A DNA stretch of 64,000 bases from CADEDH01 sp965263455 (GTDB taxonomy: Bacteria; Actinomycetota; Acidimicrobiia; Acidimicrobiales; SZUA-35): NCBI GenBank assembly GCA_965263455.1, contig CBDHHN010000002.1, forward strand, positions 310,001-374,000. Reading direction: 5' to 3'. The notes below the pieces were generated by a model that saw nothing but the letters and a program-made list of their open reading frames with translations, did not search any database and was not told where the DNA came from. Positions 46,105 to 54,732 of this stretch are shown here, one piece after another (the first letter of the stretch is position 1; every line of letters begins with the position of its first letter). The position numbers and the translations under genes were made by a program.

Positions 46105-47418
46105 TCAAGCTTCCGGATCGGTGACCTGGCCGGCGAAGAGCACGGCCCCGCTGTCGACGTGGCGAACCAGGTACAGGAACGGCCGGTCGGCGGCCACCAC
46201 CAGTTCGGGTTCGGGCGGACCTGACTCGTCGAACCCGAGGGCGGTGGCGGCCGCGGCCTCGGTCCCGACGTCGTCGACGGTGATGTCGGCGCCATGAACG
46301 GCGCCGCCGAGGAAGGCGCCCGGGCTGATGGCGGGGAAGGACCCGGGGGCGATGTCTCGATCGGCCAGCCATGCCAACAGATCGATGGATGACGTCGTCT
46401 CCCACTCCGGCAGGCGCAGCTCGTAGGAGCCAGGGGTGAAGCCGGCGTCGATCTCGGCCACGAGGTCGACCGACAGCCGGTCCCGGATCTCGGCGAACCG
46501 GCCCTCGTCGGGGACGATGAGCAGCATCGTGTAGTCGTCGCCGAGGTAGGGGATCTCGGCTCCCACGTAGCCGTCGCCCGCTCCTCGGGGACCGGGCTGC
46601 TCCAGGTCGACGAGGTAGGAGGTGGTGACCGTCGACCCGTCGAGCCGGGTGAAGTCCCCGCTCTCGGGGCCGTACTTGCCGAAGATGGTCCGCCACTGCG
46701 CCTTGAAGTACACGGCGTCGGTCAGCACCAGCACGGTGTTGTCGTCGATGAATCCCGCCGGCAGCAGGCTGGGGATGAGGCCGTTGGTCCGCTCGCCCAC
46801 CCACTGGTTGACCCGCTGCCGCGACGCCTCGCCCTGGGTGACGTCGATGGCCTCGACCCCTACCCCGTGCTCGGCCGCCAGCAGATCGATCCAGGCCTGG
46901 TCGGGGGACGCCGTGGTCGCCGGCCACAGTCGGCCGGCAACGGTCACGAGCGGGGTGTCGCTCTCGTCCACGGCGGTGGCCGTGCCGTTGGTTGCGACCA
47001 GGGCGGCGTCGAGGGCATTCCACGCCTCGTGGGCCGACCGGCCGTCCGGCAGACCGAAGGTCAGGTCGATGGCGGCCCCCGTCTCGTCATCGGCGGCCGC
47101 CCGGGCCATCAGCAGGGCGTGGCCGATGCTGAGGGGGCTGAAGACCAGGTTGTCCTCCAGCGGCTGGGCCCGGAGCAGATCGAAGCCGGCATCCCCGAAC
47201 CCGGCGACCAGGTCGTCGACGGGGGCTGCGGGGTCGACCGGAGCCCGCTCGACCTGGGCCGACGGGGCGAGGTCGACGCCTCCACCGCCACCGTCGGTGC
47301 CGCCGACGCCCTCACCGGAGACGTCGGCACCGGTGCCGCAGGCGGCGGTGACGAGGGCCAGGAGCAGGAGGACGGCCACCGGGGGGCGAAGGCGGCGGGT
47401 GGTACTGATGGGAGTCAT
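46105..47418 (-). CDS. Lipoprotein serpin
   Basis: A 437-residue serine-protease-inhibitor fold protein with a lipoprotein signal (VTAACG). Serpin landmarks are NLVFSPLSIGHALLMARA near the N-terminus, NQWVGERTNGLIPSLLP, LVLTDAVYFKAQWRTIF, and the C-terminal DRPFLYLVRHVDSGAVLFAG. The hinge region GTEAAAATAL (about 385-394) fits the small-residue pattern of inhibitory serpins, so it should undergo the trapping transition. Counting from the hinge puts P1-P1' near Ser-Gly, approximate. It lies upstream of the protease gene but in its own unit. GAAGG precedes the ATG at 47418. Confidence 0.93.
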   Translation of the reverse strand: MTPISTTRRLRPPVAVLLLLALVTAACGTGADVSGEGVGGTDGGGGGVDLAPSAQVERAPVDPAAPVDDLVAGFGDAGFDLLRAQPLEDNLVFSPLSIGHALLMARAAADDETGAAIDLTFGLPDGRSAHEAWNALDAALVATNGTATAVDESDTPLVTVAGRLWPATTASPDQAWIDLLAAEHGVGVEAIDVTQGEASRQRVNQWVGERTNGLIPSLLPAGFIDDNTVLVLTDAVYFKAQWRTIFGKYGPESGDFTRLDGSTVTTSYLVDLEQPGPRGAGDGYVGAEIPYLGDDYTMLLIVPDEGRFAEIRDRLSVDLVAEIDAGFTPGSYELRLPEWETTSSIDLLAWLADRDIAPGSFPAISPGAFLGGAVHGADITVDDVGTEAAAATALGFDESGPPEPELVVAADRPFLYLVRHVDSGAVLFAGQVTDPEA

Positions 47419-47446
47419 ACACCTTCGACGTCCCCCGACCCGATCC

Positions 47447-47475
47447 GGTTCCCGACCACGTCTGGCGCGGGAACC
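47447..47475 (-). terminator. Inverted repeat between yebC and the serpin gene
   Basis: Eight-base perfect arms (GGTTCCCG/CGGGAACC) with a 13-base loop directly after the yebC stop. It may end the pdxS-pdxT-yebC unit or act as an operator for the serpin gene. No T-tract. Confidence 0.4.
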
Positions 47476-47482
47476 CACCCGC

Positions 47483-48232
47483 TCAGGCCGAAACCGCCTC
47501 CATCACCTCGTCGGAGATGTCGACGTTGGAGTGCACGTCCTGGACGTCCTCGTGGTCGTCGAGCAGGTCGATGAGCTTGAGCACGGCCTTGACGTCGGCA
47601 GCCTCGGCCAGGGGGACGGTGTTGGTCGGCATCATCGTGGTGTCGGACTCCGACACCCCGATCCCGGCCTCCTCCAGAGCGGACCGCAGCCCGAGCACGT
47701 CGCCCGGCTCGCACGTCACCTGCCACACCTCACCGAAGTCCTCGACGTCCTCGGCGCCGTTGTCGATGCCGACGAGCATGACCTCGTCCTCCTCGGTCGA
47801 CCGGTCGACCTTCACGATCCCCTTGCGCTCGAACTGCCAGGCAACGGCTCCCGGCTCGGCCAACGAGCCCCCGTTCTTGGTCAGCAGCGACCGGATCTCG
47901 GAGCCCGTCCGGTTCCGGTTGTCGGTAAGGGCCTCGATCAGCACCGCCACCCCGCCCGGGGCGTAGCCCTCGTAGGTGATGGGCTCGTAGTTGACGCCCT
48001 CCAGCTCGCCGGTCCCCCGCTTGACCGCCCGCTCGATGGTGTCGAGGGGGACCGAGTTGTCGCGGGCCTTCTGGAACATGGTCCGCAACGTCGGGTTCGA
48101 GTCGGGGTCGCCGCCACCCTGACGGGCCGCCACCTCGACCTGCTTGATCAGCTTGGCGAAGAGCTTGCCCCGCTTGGCGTCGGCCGCACCCTTCTTGTGC
48201 TTGATGGTCGCCCATTTGGAGTGTCCGGACAC
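47483..48232 (-). CDS. yebC: YebC/PmpR-family protein
   Basis: A 249-residue three-domain protein of the TACO1/YebC family, long annotated as transcription regulator and now linked to translation of proline-rich stretches. It starts MSGHSKWATIKHKKGAADAK, the family signature, with DNSVPLDTIERAVKRG and YEGYAPGGVAVLIEALTDN later. The GTG at 48232 has a strong GGGGAGG five bases upstream. Its place after pdxS-pdxT matches Mycobacterium. Confidence 0.95.
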   Translation of the reverse strand: MSGHSKWATIKHKKGAADAKRGKLFAKLIKQVEVAARQGGGDPDSNPTLRTMFQKARDNSVPLDTIERAVKRGTGELEGVNYEPITYEGYAPGGVAVLIEALTDNRNRTGSEIRSLLTKNGGSLAEPGAVAWQFERKGIVKVDRSTEEDEVMLVGIDNGAEDVEDFGEVWQVTCEPGDVLGLRSALEEAGIGVSESDTTMMPTNTVPLAEAADVKAVLKLIDLLDDHEDVQDVHSNVDISDEVMEAVSA

Positions 48233-48307
48233 CGTGGCCTCCCCGAGTGATGTGCACCCACCTGATCGACCGGCGGGCGGCTGTGCGGAACTGACAGAAG
48301 ATCCAGT

Positions 48308-48904
48308 TTACGTGCTGGCAACCGAAGCGAGGAACAGGCGGTGCAGGCGGTCGTCATCGGTCAGCTCGGGATGGAACGACGAGACCAGAACCGGTCCCTG
48401 CCGGCACAGCACCGGGTGCTCGTCGACCGAGGCCAACACCTCCACCTCGTCACCCACCTTCTCGACCACGGGGGCCCGGATGAACACGGCCCGCAGCGGA
48501 TCCGGGCCCACGGCCGGGACGGCCAGATCGGCCTCGAAGGAGTCGACCTGGCGGCCGTAGCCGTTGCGGCGGACCCCGATGTCGATGGCCCCCAGACTGA
48601 GCTGGCCCGGTCGACCGTCGGTGACGGTGGTGGCCAGCAGGATCATGCCGGCGCAGGTACCGAACACCGGCAACCCACCGTCGAGGGCGGCCCGGACGGG
48701 ATCGGTCAGCTCGAACGCCTCGAGCAGCTTGACCATCGTCGTCGACTCGCCCCCGGGGATGACCAGGGCGTCGACGCCTTCCAGGTGCCGGGGTTGGCGG
48801 ACCTCGACGGTTTCGGCCCCGCAACGGGCCAGCATCTCGACGTGGCGGGCGAAGGCCCCCTGAAGGGCCAGCACGCCGACCAGCGGTCGACCGTCGGCTA
48901 CCAA
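48308..48904 (-). CDS. pdxT: Pyridoxal 5'-phosphate synthase glutaminase subunit PdxT
   Basis: Supplies ammonia from glutamine to PdxS. The triad is visible: FGTCAGMIL (Cys near 86), and SFHPELTDD (His and Glu near 177), with GGESTTM at residue 50. Length 198. The only plausible start codon is TTG at 48904, overlapping the pdxS stop, since the conserved VGVLALQGAFARHVEML begins nine codons later. Translation is therefore coupled to pdxS. Confidence 0.93.
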   Translation of the reverse strand: MVADGRPLVGVLALQGAFARHVEMLARCGAETVEVRQPRHLEGVDALVIPGGESTTMVKLLEAFELTDPVRAALDGGLPVFGTCAGMILLATTVTDGRPGQLSLGAIDIGVRRNGYGRQVDSFEADLAVPAVGPDPLRAVFIRAPVVEKVGDEVEVLASVDEHPVLCRQGPVLVSSFHPELTDDDRLHRLFLASVAST

Positions 48905-49806
48905 CCCCGGTCGGCCAGGCGGACGTCGAGGTCGTCCATGCCGATGCCGGTCATCGGGGTGCCCAGGCCCCGGCTCACCTTGGCCAGGATCTCGGGGTCG
49001 TTGTAGTTGGTGGTGGCCTCGACGATGGCCTTGGCCCGGGGGGCGGGATCGTCGCTCTTGAAGATGCCGGAGCCCACGAACACCGCCTCGGCCCCCAGTT
49101 GCATGGCCAGGGCGGCGTCGGCCGGAGTGGCAAGGCCACCGGCGCAGAACAGGGGAACCGGGAGCTTGCCCGTCTCGGCGATCTCCTGGATCAGGGGGAG
49201 CGGGGCCTGGAGCTGCTTGGCCCAGTCGAACAGCTCGGGCTGGTCGGCCTGGGTCAGCTTGCGGATGTCGCCCGTGATCGACCGCAGGTGGCGCACGGCC
49301 TCGACCACGTTGCCGGTGCCGGCCTCGCCCTTGGAGCGGATCATGCAGGCCCCCTCGGCGATGCGGCGCAGGGCCTCGCCGAGGTTGGTGGCCCCGCACA
49401 CGAAGGGGACGGTGAAGGCGAACTTGTCGATGTGGTGGGCCTCGTCGGCCGGGGTCAGGACCTCGGACTCGTCGACGTAGTCGACCCCCAGGGCCTGGAG
49501 GATCTGGGCCTCGACGAAGTGCCCGATGCGGGCCTTGGCCATGACCGGGATGGTGGTGACGTCCTTGATCCCCTCGATCATCTCGGGATCGCTCATGCGG
49601 GCCACGCCGCCGTCGACCCGGATGTCGGCCGGGACCCGTTCCAGCGCCATGACGGCGACGGCACCGGCCTCCTCGGCGACGCGGGCCTGCTCGGGGGTGA
49701 CCACGTCCATGATCACGCCACCCTTGAGCATCTCGGCCAGACCTCGTTTGACCCGGACCGTTCCTTCGGTCCGGGATCCCTGGGTGTTGTCGTTGGTGCC
49801 AGCCAT
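48898..49806 (-). CDS. pdxS: Pyridoxal 5'-phosphate synthase lyase subunit PdxS
   Basis: Forms PLP from ribose 5-phosphate, glyceraldehyde 3-phosphate and ammonia. The 302-residue TIM barrel has GGVIMDVVTPEQARVAEEAG, the active lysine in VMAKARIGHFVEAQIL, MIRSKGEAGTGNVVEAVRH with the second lysine, and AVFVGSGIFKSDDP. ATG at 49806 is used; TAGACT ends seven bases upstream, supporting it over the ATG-like codon seven residues earlier. Confidence 0.96.
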   Translation of the reverse strand: MAGTNDNTQGSRTEGTVRVKRGLAEMLKGGVIMDVVTPEQARVAEEAGAVAVMALERVPADIRVDGGVARMSDPEMIEGIKDVTTIPVMAKARIGHFVEAQILQALGVDYVDESEVLTPADEAHHIDKFAFTVPFVCGATNLGEALRRIAEGACMIRSKGEAGTGNVVEAVRHLRSITGDIRKLTQADQPELFDWAKQLQAPLPLIQEIAETGKLPVPLFCAGGLATPADAALAMQLGAEAVFVGSGIFKSDDPAPRAKAIVEATTNYNDPEILAKVSRGLGTPMTGIGMDDLDVRLADRGW

Positions 49807-49813
49807 GACCGTC

Positions 49814-49819
49814 AGTCTA
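49814..49819 (-). promoter_or_regulatory. Putative -10 of a leaderless pdxS transcript
   Basis: TAGACT on the minus strand ending seven bases before the pdxS ATG. No ribosome-binding site between. Confidence 0.5.
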
Positions 49820-49875
49820 CGGCCCACCGTCGGGGGCGGGACCAGTCGTTTCCGGGGCCGACCCGAACGCGGCCC

Positions 49876-50976
49876 TCAGCCCGGGAGGTCGGCGATCTGC
49901 CCCGCCTCGGGATACAGGACCCAGGTCCGTCCCGGGCTCAGCGCGATCGGCTCGCCCGAGTCGGCCACCAGCACCGGCTTGGCCGCGGCATCGACCCGCT
50001 CCCAGGTCCCGTCGACCCGGTGACCGTCGGTCAGCACCACCAGCGGTCCGCTGCCGACCGATCGGACCTCGGGCGAGGACGGATCGGCTGAGCTGACCCC
50101 GTAGGTGGTGACCATCACGACCACGTTCTCGGGGGCCAGTTGCTCGCCGGTCGCGGCGTCGAGGTGCTCGGCCCCGTCCTGGGTACGCGACCACCCGGCC
50201 CGGGCCGGGTCCCAGGTGAAGCCGACGGTCGGACTGTTGGTGAAGTCGACCTCGATCCCGGTCGAGGGGGCGGCGGAGTCGGGCAGAACGTCGCCGTCGT
50301 CCCGATAGTCGAACCAGGCCTCGGGCGGGCCCACCTCGGCCGCAGCCTCACCCACCACGTCGTAGAGGACCTCGGGGTCGACGAACAGGTTGTGGGGGCG
50401 GGGCCGGTCGTCGTGCCGGTAGTACTCACGTCGCGAATGGTTGGTGACGGCGAACACCGGCAGCCCGCCGACCGCGCCCATGACGTTGGCGTTGCCCCCG
50501 GACGAGGCGTACAGGGGGTTGTCGAGACCCCGCAGGAGGTCGAAATCCGAGGTTCGGCTGGAGCGGACCGGGCCGACCTCGGGCGGAACCGACGAGTGGA
50601 ACACGGCCATGAAACGGGTGACACCCTCAGCCCGGAGGTCGAACACCAGGTCGGCGTCGGACAGACCGATCTGGGGCCGGGCCGACGGGTGGTTGTCGAT
50701 CTTGATGGCGATGGCGGGCCGATCCGGGGCCTCGGTCTCGGCCGAGGCCCCGGTCAGGGGGGCGGGCTCGGCCGGGATCGTGGTGGTCGTGGTCGGCGGG
50801 GCCACGGTCGTCGTGGTGGTGGAGACGGTGGTGGGCACGGTGGTGGTCGGAGCGGCCGTGGTCGTGGTGGTGTCGGCGGCCTCGTCGGCCCCGGCGCCAC
50901 CACAGGAGGCGACGAGCAGACCGGCGGCCACGACGAACGCGGGCCGGGAAACGGAACGCAATGCTTGGGGGATCAT
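49876..50976 (-). CDS. DUF3048 (YerB-like) lipoprotein
   Basis: A 366-residue exported protein with lipobox LLVASC and a Thr/Pro linker of about 40 residues. The DUF3048 body includes IAIKIDNHPSARPQIGLSDADLVFDLRAEGVTRF-type sequence, VPPEVGPVRSSRTSDFDLL and FVDPEVLYD, typical of the YerB family found in firmicutes and actinobacteria. Function is unknown; envelope-associated. Located between the M48-like gene and pdxS. Confidence 0.88.
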   Translation of the reverse strand: MIPQALRSVSRPAFVVAAGLLVASCGGAGADEAADTTTTTAAPTTTVPTTVSTTTTTVAPPTTTTTIPAEPAPLTGASAETEAPDRPAIAIKIDNHPSARPQIGLSDADLVFDLRAEGVTRFMAVFHSSVPPEVGPVRSSRTSDFDLLRGLDNPLYASSGGNANVMGAVGGLPVFAVTNHSRREYYRHDDRPRPHNLFVDPEVLYDVVGEAAAEVGPPEAWFDYRDDGDVLPDSAAPSTGIEVDFTNSPTVGFTWDPARAGWSRTQDGAEHLDAATGEQLAPENVVVMVTTYGVSSADPSSPEVRSVGSGPLVVLTDGHRVDGTWERVDAAAKPVLVADSGEPIALSPGRTWVLYPEAGQIADLPG

Positions 50977-51023
50977 GGAGGTCTCGGCGGGGTGGGGCGG
51001 CGGGGTGGGGGCGGCGCTCCCGA

Positions 51024-51848
51024 TCAGAGCTCGGCCAGCACGTCGATCCGAAGATCGAGCGGCGTCGCCGTCGTCGGCGTGGACGGCTCACCCACAGATG
51101 GCGGGGGAACGACCCAGACATGGTCCAACGACGGCGGTACGTCCTCCAGCCGGACCGGACCGGCTCGGACGACGTCGAGGGCGCCGAGGAGACCCGGCGG
51201 GAACCGGGTCAGGGCGACGGCGGCCCGATCGGCTTGGAGTTCCCGTTCCCCGCCGAGGAGGCGGGACTGGCCGAAGTCGGCGACGGGGGTGAGGACGGCG
51301 CCCAGGGGACCCTGGCGCAGGGGGCCGAACAGGGCGGCGGCGCGGGTCGAGGCCCGGGCGTCGCCGTTGCCGAGGCGGACCACCAGTTCGGCCACCATGG
51401 CCTCGAGCCCGATGCGGTCCAGGGCTCGGAGCAGGCCGGTGGTGGCGACGACGGCAACCGTGTCACCGTGGGAGACGGCGGCGCCGTTGCGGGCCGGGCT
51501 GTCGATCACGTAGACGGCGGGCTCGCGGCTGGCCGAGGTGAGGGACAGGCCCTGGACGAGGTTCAGGAACCGGGTGTGGTCGCCTTCGGACGCCGGCGTG
51601 GCGCCGAGGGCGGCCAGGAGCCACGAGCCGGCCCGCTGCCACAGCAACCAGACCCACGCCGCGGCGGCGATCAGCCCCAGGAGGACCCCCGACCACCACG
51701 GGACACCGGGAATCACTGCCGCCACCACGAACAGCACGACCACCAGGGGCAGGGCTCGCACGGCCCAGGCCACCAGGACGGCAACCGCCGGTGAGGCGTC
51801 GTCGGCGGCTCCCGGCGAGGGGGAGCCCGCTTCGGGTTCGGCACTCAT
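51024..51848 (-). CDS. M48 peptidase-like membrane protein without the HExxH histidines
   Basis: A 274-residue protein with two hydrophobic helices (about 22-45 and 53-70). The following region matches HtpX/M48 order: VYVIDSPARNGAAVSHGDTVAVVATTGLL, then ALDRIGLEAMVAELVVRLGNGD where active proteases have AHELAH, and GGERELQADRAAVALT for the third-ligand helix. Both zinc histidines are lost (VAELVV) though Glu154 and Glu203/Asp207 remain. It should not be a zinc protease; perhaps a scaffold or regulator. Start at ATG 51848; it ends 47 bases before the DUF3048 gene. Confidence 0.75.
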   Translation of the reverse strand: MSAEPEAGSPSPGAADDASPAVAVLVAWAVRALPLVVVLFVVAAVIPGVPWWSGVLLGLIAAAAWVWLLWQRAGSWLLAALGATPASEGDHTRFLNLVQGLSLTSASREPAVYVIDSPARNGAAVSHGDTVAVVATTGLLRALDRIGLEAMVAELVVRLGNGDARASTRAAALFGPLRQGPLGAVLTPVADFGQSRLLGGERELQADRAAVALTRFPPGLLGALDVVRAGPVRLEDVPPSLDHVWVVPPPSVGEPSTPTTATPLDLRIDVLAEL

Positions 51849-51858
51849 GAGGGTGTCG

Positions 51859-51864
51859 AGTCTA
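51859..51864 (-). promoter_or_regulatory. Possible -10 for the M48-like gene
   Basis: TAGACT on the minus strand ending ten bases before the ATG and overlapping the stop codon of pimA. Confidence 0.3.
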
Positions 51865-52932
51865 GGCAAGGAGTCGTTGATAGCGGGCGATGTAGGCGGT
51901 TGCCAGATGATCCATGGAGAATTCGGCCACCCGGGCCCGCCCCTGTTCCACCCGCTCTTCGACCGCCGGTCCCCGGGCCAGCGTCTCCAGCAGGGCCTTG
52001 GCCAGGGCGGCGGCGTCGCCGGTAGGGAACAGTGCGGCGTCCCGACCGTCGCGGGCGACCACCCGGTAGGCGGTGAGGTCGCTGGCCACGACCGGCGTCC
52101 CGGCCGCCATGCCCTCCAGCAGGACCAGACCGAAGCTCTCACCGCCCAGGGACGGGACGCAGAAGGCGTCGGCCGCCCGCAGGCGGGCCCGTTTCTCCTG
52201 CTCCGACAACGGCCCCAGCCACTCGATGCGGTCGTCGAAGGTGTAGGCGGCCCGGAGCGACTCGGTCTCGGGCCCTTGCCCGGCGACCCAGATGCGGACG
52301 TCGGCCGGGAGCCATCGGCTGGCCTCCAGCAGGACCGACAGCCCCTTGCGAGGTTCGTGGCGGGCCAGGAACAGGATCGTGGGCGCCTCGGTGGCCAGGG
52401 GTTCGGCCGTGGCGAAACGCTCGATCTCGATGCCGTTGAAGAGGATGTCGTAGTGCCCGCCGAGATGGCGACGAGCGGTGCCGGCGGCCTCGGCCGAGAC
52501 CGCCACCCGATCGTCGAGGCGGGAGCAGATCCGGCGCAGGATGGGTCGGCCCCACCGGTAGGCCCCGATGGTCCCGGCGGCGTGGAAGGTGCCGAGCAGG
52601 GGGACCGGCTTCACCAGCACCGTGGTCAGGGTCGGCCCCGGGGCGAGCGGCTCGTGCAGGTGAAGGACGTCGAAACGCTGGTCCCACACCGCGCCGAGGA
52701 CCCGGAGCTGGGCCGCCGGATCGGGGGCCAGCGGGGCGAACGAGCCGTTCTGGGCGTAGGGGATCGAGTTCCCCAGCGGCGTGATCCACGGCTCCGGCGG
52801 ATTGCCGTCGCACGGGGCGAGGACCTGGGTGTCGTAGCCGCGGGCCCGAAGGGCGCGCGACAGACCCAACACCTGCGCCTGCACTCCTCCCCACACCGCC
52901 AGGCTGTAGGGGCACACCATCCCAATGCGCAC
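51862..52932 (-). CDS. pimA: Phosphatidylinositol alpha-mannosyltransferase (PimA-like)
   Basis: GT4-family GDP-mannose enzyme that adds the first mannose to phosphatidylinositol. The 356-residue chain opens MRIGMVCPYSLAVWGGVQ and has FDVLHLHEPLAPGP, RHEPRKGLSVLLEA and GGESFGLVLLEGMAAGTPVVASD, all closely matching mycobacterial PimA. It lies with patA and pgsA, the expected partners. GTG at 52932 has TACGGT six bases upstream, so it is probably leaderless with its own promoter. Confidence 0.9.
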   Translation of the reverse strand: MRIGMVCPYSLAVWGGVQAQVLGLSRALRARGYDTQVLAPCDGNPPEPWITPLGNSIPYAQNGSFAPLAPDPAAQLRVLGAVWDQRFDVLHLHEPLAPGPTLTTVLVKPVPLLGTFHAAGTIGAYRWGRPILRRICSRLDDRVAVSAEAAGTARRHLGGHYDILFNGIEIERFATAEPLATEAPTILFLARHEPRKGLSVLLEASRWLPADVRIWVAGQGPETESLRAAYTFDDRIEWLGPLSEQEKRARLRAADAFCVPSLGGESFGLVLLEGMAAGTPVVASDLTAYRVVARDGRDAALFPTGDAAALAKALLETLARGPAVEERVEQGRARVAEFSMDHLATAYIARYQRLLA

Positions 52933-52938
52933 CGTGAC

Positions 52939-52944
52939 ACCGTA
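52939..52944 (-). promoter_or_regulatory. Putative -10 of a leaderless pimA transcript
   Basis: TACGGT on the minus strand ending six bases before the pimA GTG. Confidence 0.5.
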
Positions 52945-53010
52945 GTGGTCGGCGGACCGGTTGGCTCGTCGGGCCCGAGGGGTTCGGCGCGGACCCCGAC
53001 CGGCCGCTCG

Positions 53011-53907
53011 TCAGGGCCCGGTGGGGGCCGGTTCCCGGTCCGACGGCCAGTTCGGTTCCAGGAGATGCCACTGGTCCGGCGCGACCCGGATCAAGCTCTC
53101 CATGGCCGTGGCCAGGGCCTGGGTCATGCGCCTCACGTCGGCCCGCAACGACAGCGACGCATCGGCCCGGATGGGTTCATCGACCCAGCCGACGCGGCCG
53201 TCGCCTCGGAAGTAGACGGCGGTGGGCAACAGCGGTGCGCCCGTGCGCCGGGCCAGCAGGGCCGGGCCGGCGGGCAGGGTCGTGGTCTCGCCGAAGAACT
53301 CGACCTCGATGCCGTTGCCGCCCAGGTCGCGGTCGCTGAGCAGGCACACGATCTTGCGATCCCGCACCGCCTGCACCAGCAGGCCCAGGGCGTCCGGCCC
53401 GAGCGGGATCACGTCGATGCCGTAGGCGGCCCGCAGCTCCCGAAACCATTCGAACACGTCGTCGGGCTCCAACCGTTCGACCACGGCAGCCACCTCGACC
53501 CCCACGGTGCGACCGAGCCAGGCCGCAGCCCACTCCCAGCCCCCGAGGTGGGGCAGGACCAGGATGGGGCCGGTCCCGGCGGCCAACGCCGCCTCGACCC
53601 GGTCGTAGCCGTAGACCGAGAACCCCCGGTCGACCACGGTCGGCCCGGCCGTCGGCAACCGGAACGACTCGATCCAGTAGCGACCGTAGGACCCGAACCC
53701 GCGGGCCGAGGCCCGATCGGCGGCGTCGGGTGAAAGCGTGGGATCGGCCCGACGCAGGTGGCGGGCCAACTGGGCCGCCTTCGGCCCCATGAGGCGGGGT
53801 CCGGCCACGGCGCCCGCCCCTTCGGCCGCCCGCCGCAGCAGGGGCAGGGGCACGAGCCGGGAGGCGGCCGAGGCCGCGGTGAACAGGCGCAGCGGGCGGC
53901 TGGCCAC
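53011..53907 (-). CDS. patA: Phosphatidylinositol mannoside acyltransferase (PatA-like)
   Basis: Acylates the mannose of PIM at the inner membrane face; member of the LpxL/HtrB acyltransferase family. Key motif HLGGWEWA (HxxxxE) lies near residue 125; IVCLLSDRDLGGNG is the second conserved block, and DQWHLLEPNW sits near the C-terminus. Start is unclear: GTG at 53907 gives 298 residues, and CTG at 53916 would overlap the pgsA stop. The long frame upstream is read-through of pgsA. Placed between pgsA and pimA as in Mycobacterium. Confidence 0.87.
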   Translation of the reverse strand: MASRPLRLFTAASAASRLVPLPLLRRAAEGAGAVAGPRLMGPKAAQLARHLRRADPTLSPDAADRASARGFGSYGRYWIESFRLPTAGPTVVDRGFSVYGYDRVEAALAAGTGPILVLPHLGGWEWAAAWLGRTVGVEVAAVVERLEPDDVFEWFRELRAAYGIDVIPLGPDALGLLVQAVRDRKIVCLLSDRDLGGNGIEVEFFGETTTLPAGPALLARRTGAPLLPTAVYFRGDGRVGWVDEPIRADASLSLRADVRRMTQALATAMESLIRVAPDQWHLLEPNWPSDREPAPTGP

Positions 53908-53912
53908 GTCGA

Positions 53913-54614
53913 TCAGGGGCGGCGCTGGCGGCGGGCCGCGGCCCGGGCCTGGGCCCGTCGGCGGAAGTCGCTCACGGCCCCGGCGTTGCGGCGCCGCCGC
54001 CGGCGGCGGGCCGAATCGGGCCGGGCCGGCTGGTCGACGGTGGCCTGGCGCCACACCTTGTTGAACCGGGTGATGGCGGTCCAGGTGGTGAGGATGAGCA
54101 TGGCCCACAGGACCCACAGCAGGATGGGGAAGAACAGCAGCCCGAACCCGAGGGCGATGAAGCGCTCGGCCCGCTCCATCAGGCCGCCCTTGGCCTCATA
54201 ACCCAGCGACTCGGCCTTGGCCCGCTGGTAGGAGACCATGCCGGCGGCCAGGAAGACCCCGAAGGGGACGATGGCGTTGCGGGGGTCGTCGGTCCCCAGG
54301 TAGTACCAGACGCAGCCACCGAACAGGAGGCCGTCGCTCAGGCGATCGGACACCGAGTCGAGATACGCCCCCCGCGGACCGGACCGACCGGCCGCCTTGG
54401 CCACGGCCCCGTCGAGGGCGTCGGGGAGGCCGGTGAGGGCCAACAGGAGCACGGCGAGGGGGAACAGGCCGGCACCGATGGCCACGGCGCAGGCGGCGGC
54501 CATGACCACACCGAGGGCGGTGACCAGGTCGGGCGAGACACCGGCCCGATGGAGGCTCCGGCCCACCGGGGCCATGCCCCGTTCGAACGGGGTGCGGAAG
54601 TTGCCGTCGAACAC
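53913..54614 (-). CDS. pgsA: CDP-alcohol phosphatidyltransferase (phosphatidylinositol phosphate synthase)
   Basis: A 233-residue membrane enzyme with about six helices that joins CDP-diacylglycerol to inositol phosphate. The signature is DALDGAVAK then GPRGAYLDSVSDRLSD, supplying the four aspartates; the usual AR is AK. The basic C-terminal tail is very arginine-rich. GTG at 54614 has AGGGAG seven bases upstream, a better start than the longer frame. Context with patA and pimA favours inositol phosphate rather than glycerol phosphate as acceptor. Confidence 0.88.
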   Translation of the reverse strand: MFDGNFRTPFERGMAPVGRSLHRAGVSPDLVTALGVVMAAACAVAIGAGLFPLAVLLLALTGLPDALDGAVAKAAGRSGPRGAYLDSVSDRLSDGLLFGGCVWYYLGTDDPRNAIVPFGVFLAAGMVSYQRAKAESLGYEAKGGLMERAERFIALGFGLLFFPILLWVLWAMLILTTWTAITRFNKVWRQATVDQPARPDSARRRRRRRNAGAVSDFRRRAQARAAARRQRRP

Positions 54615-54732
54615 GAACGTGCTCCCTTGGAGATCGAGGCCCGGCGGCGGGTGTCGCCCCGGGTGACCGGGCCCGGAGGCGGCGGCCAGAGGACCGACGG
54701 ACCGCAACGGCCCGCCGAACGTTCCGTCGAGT

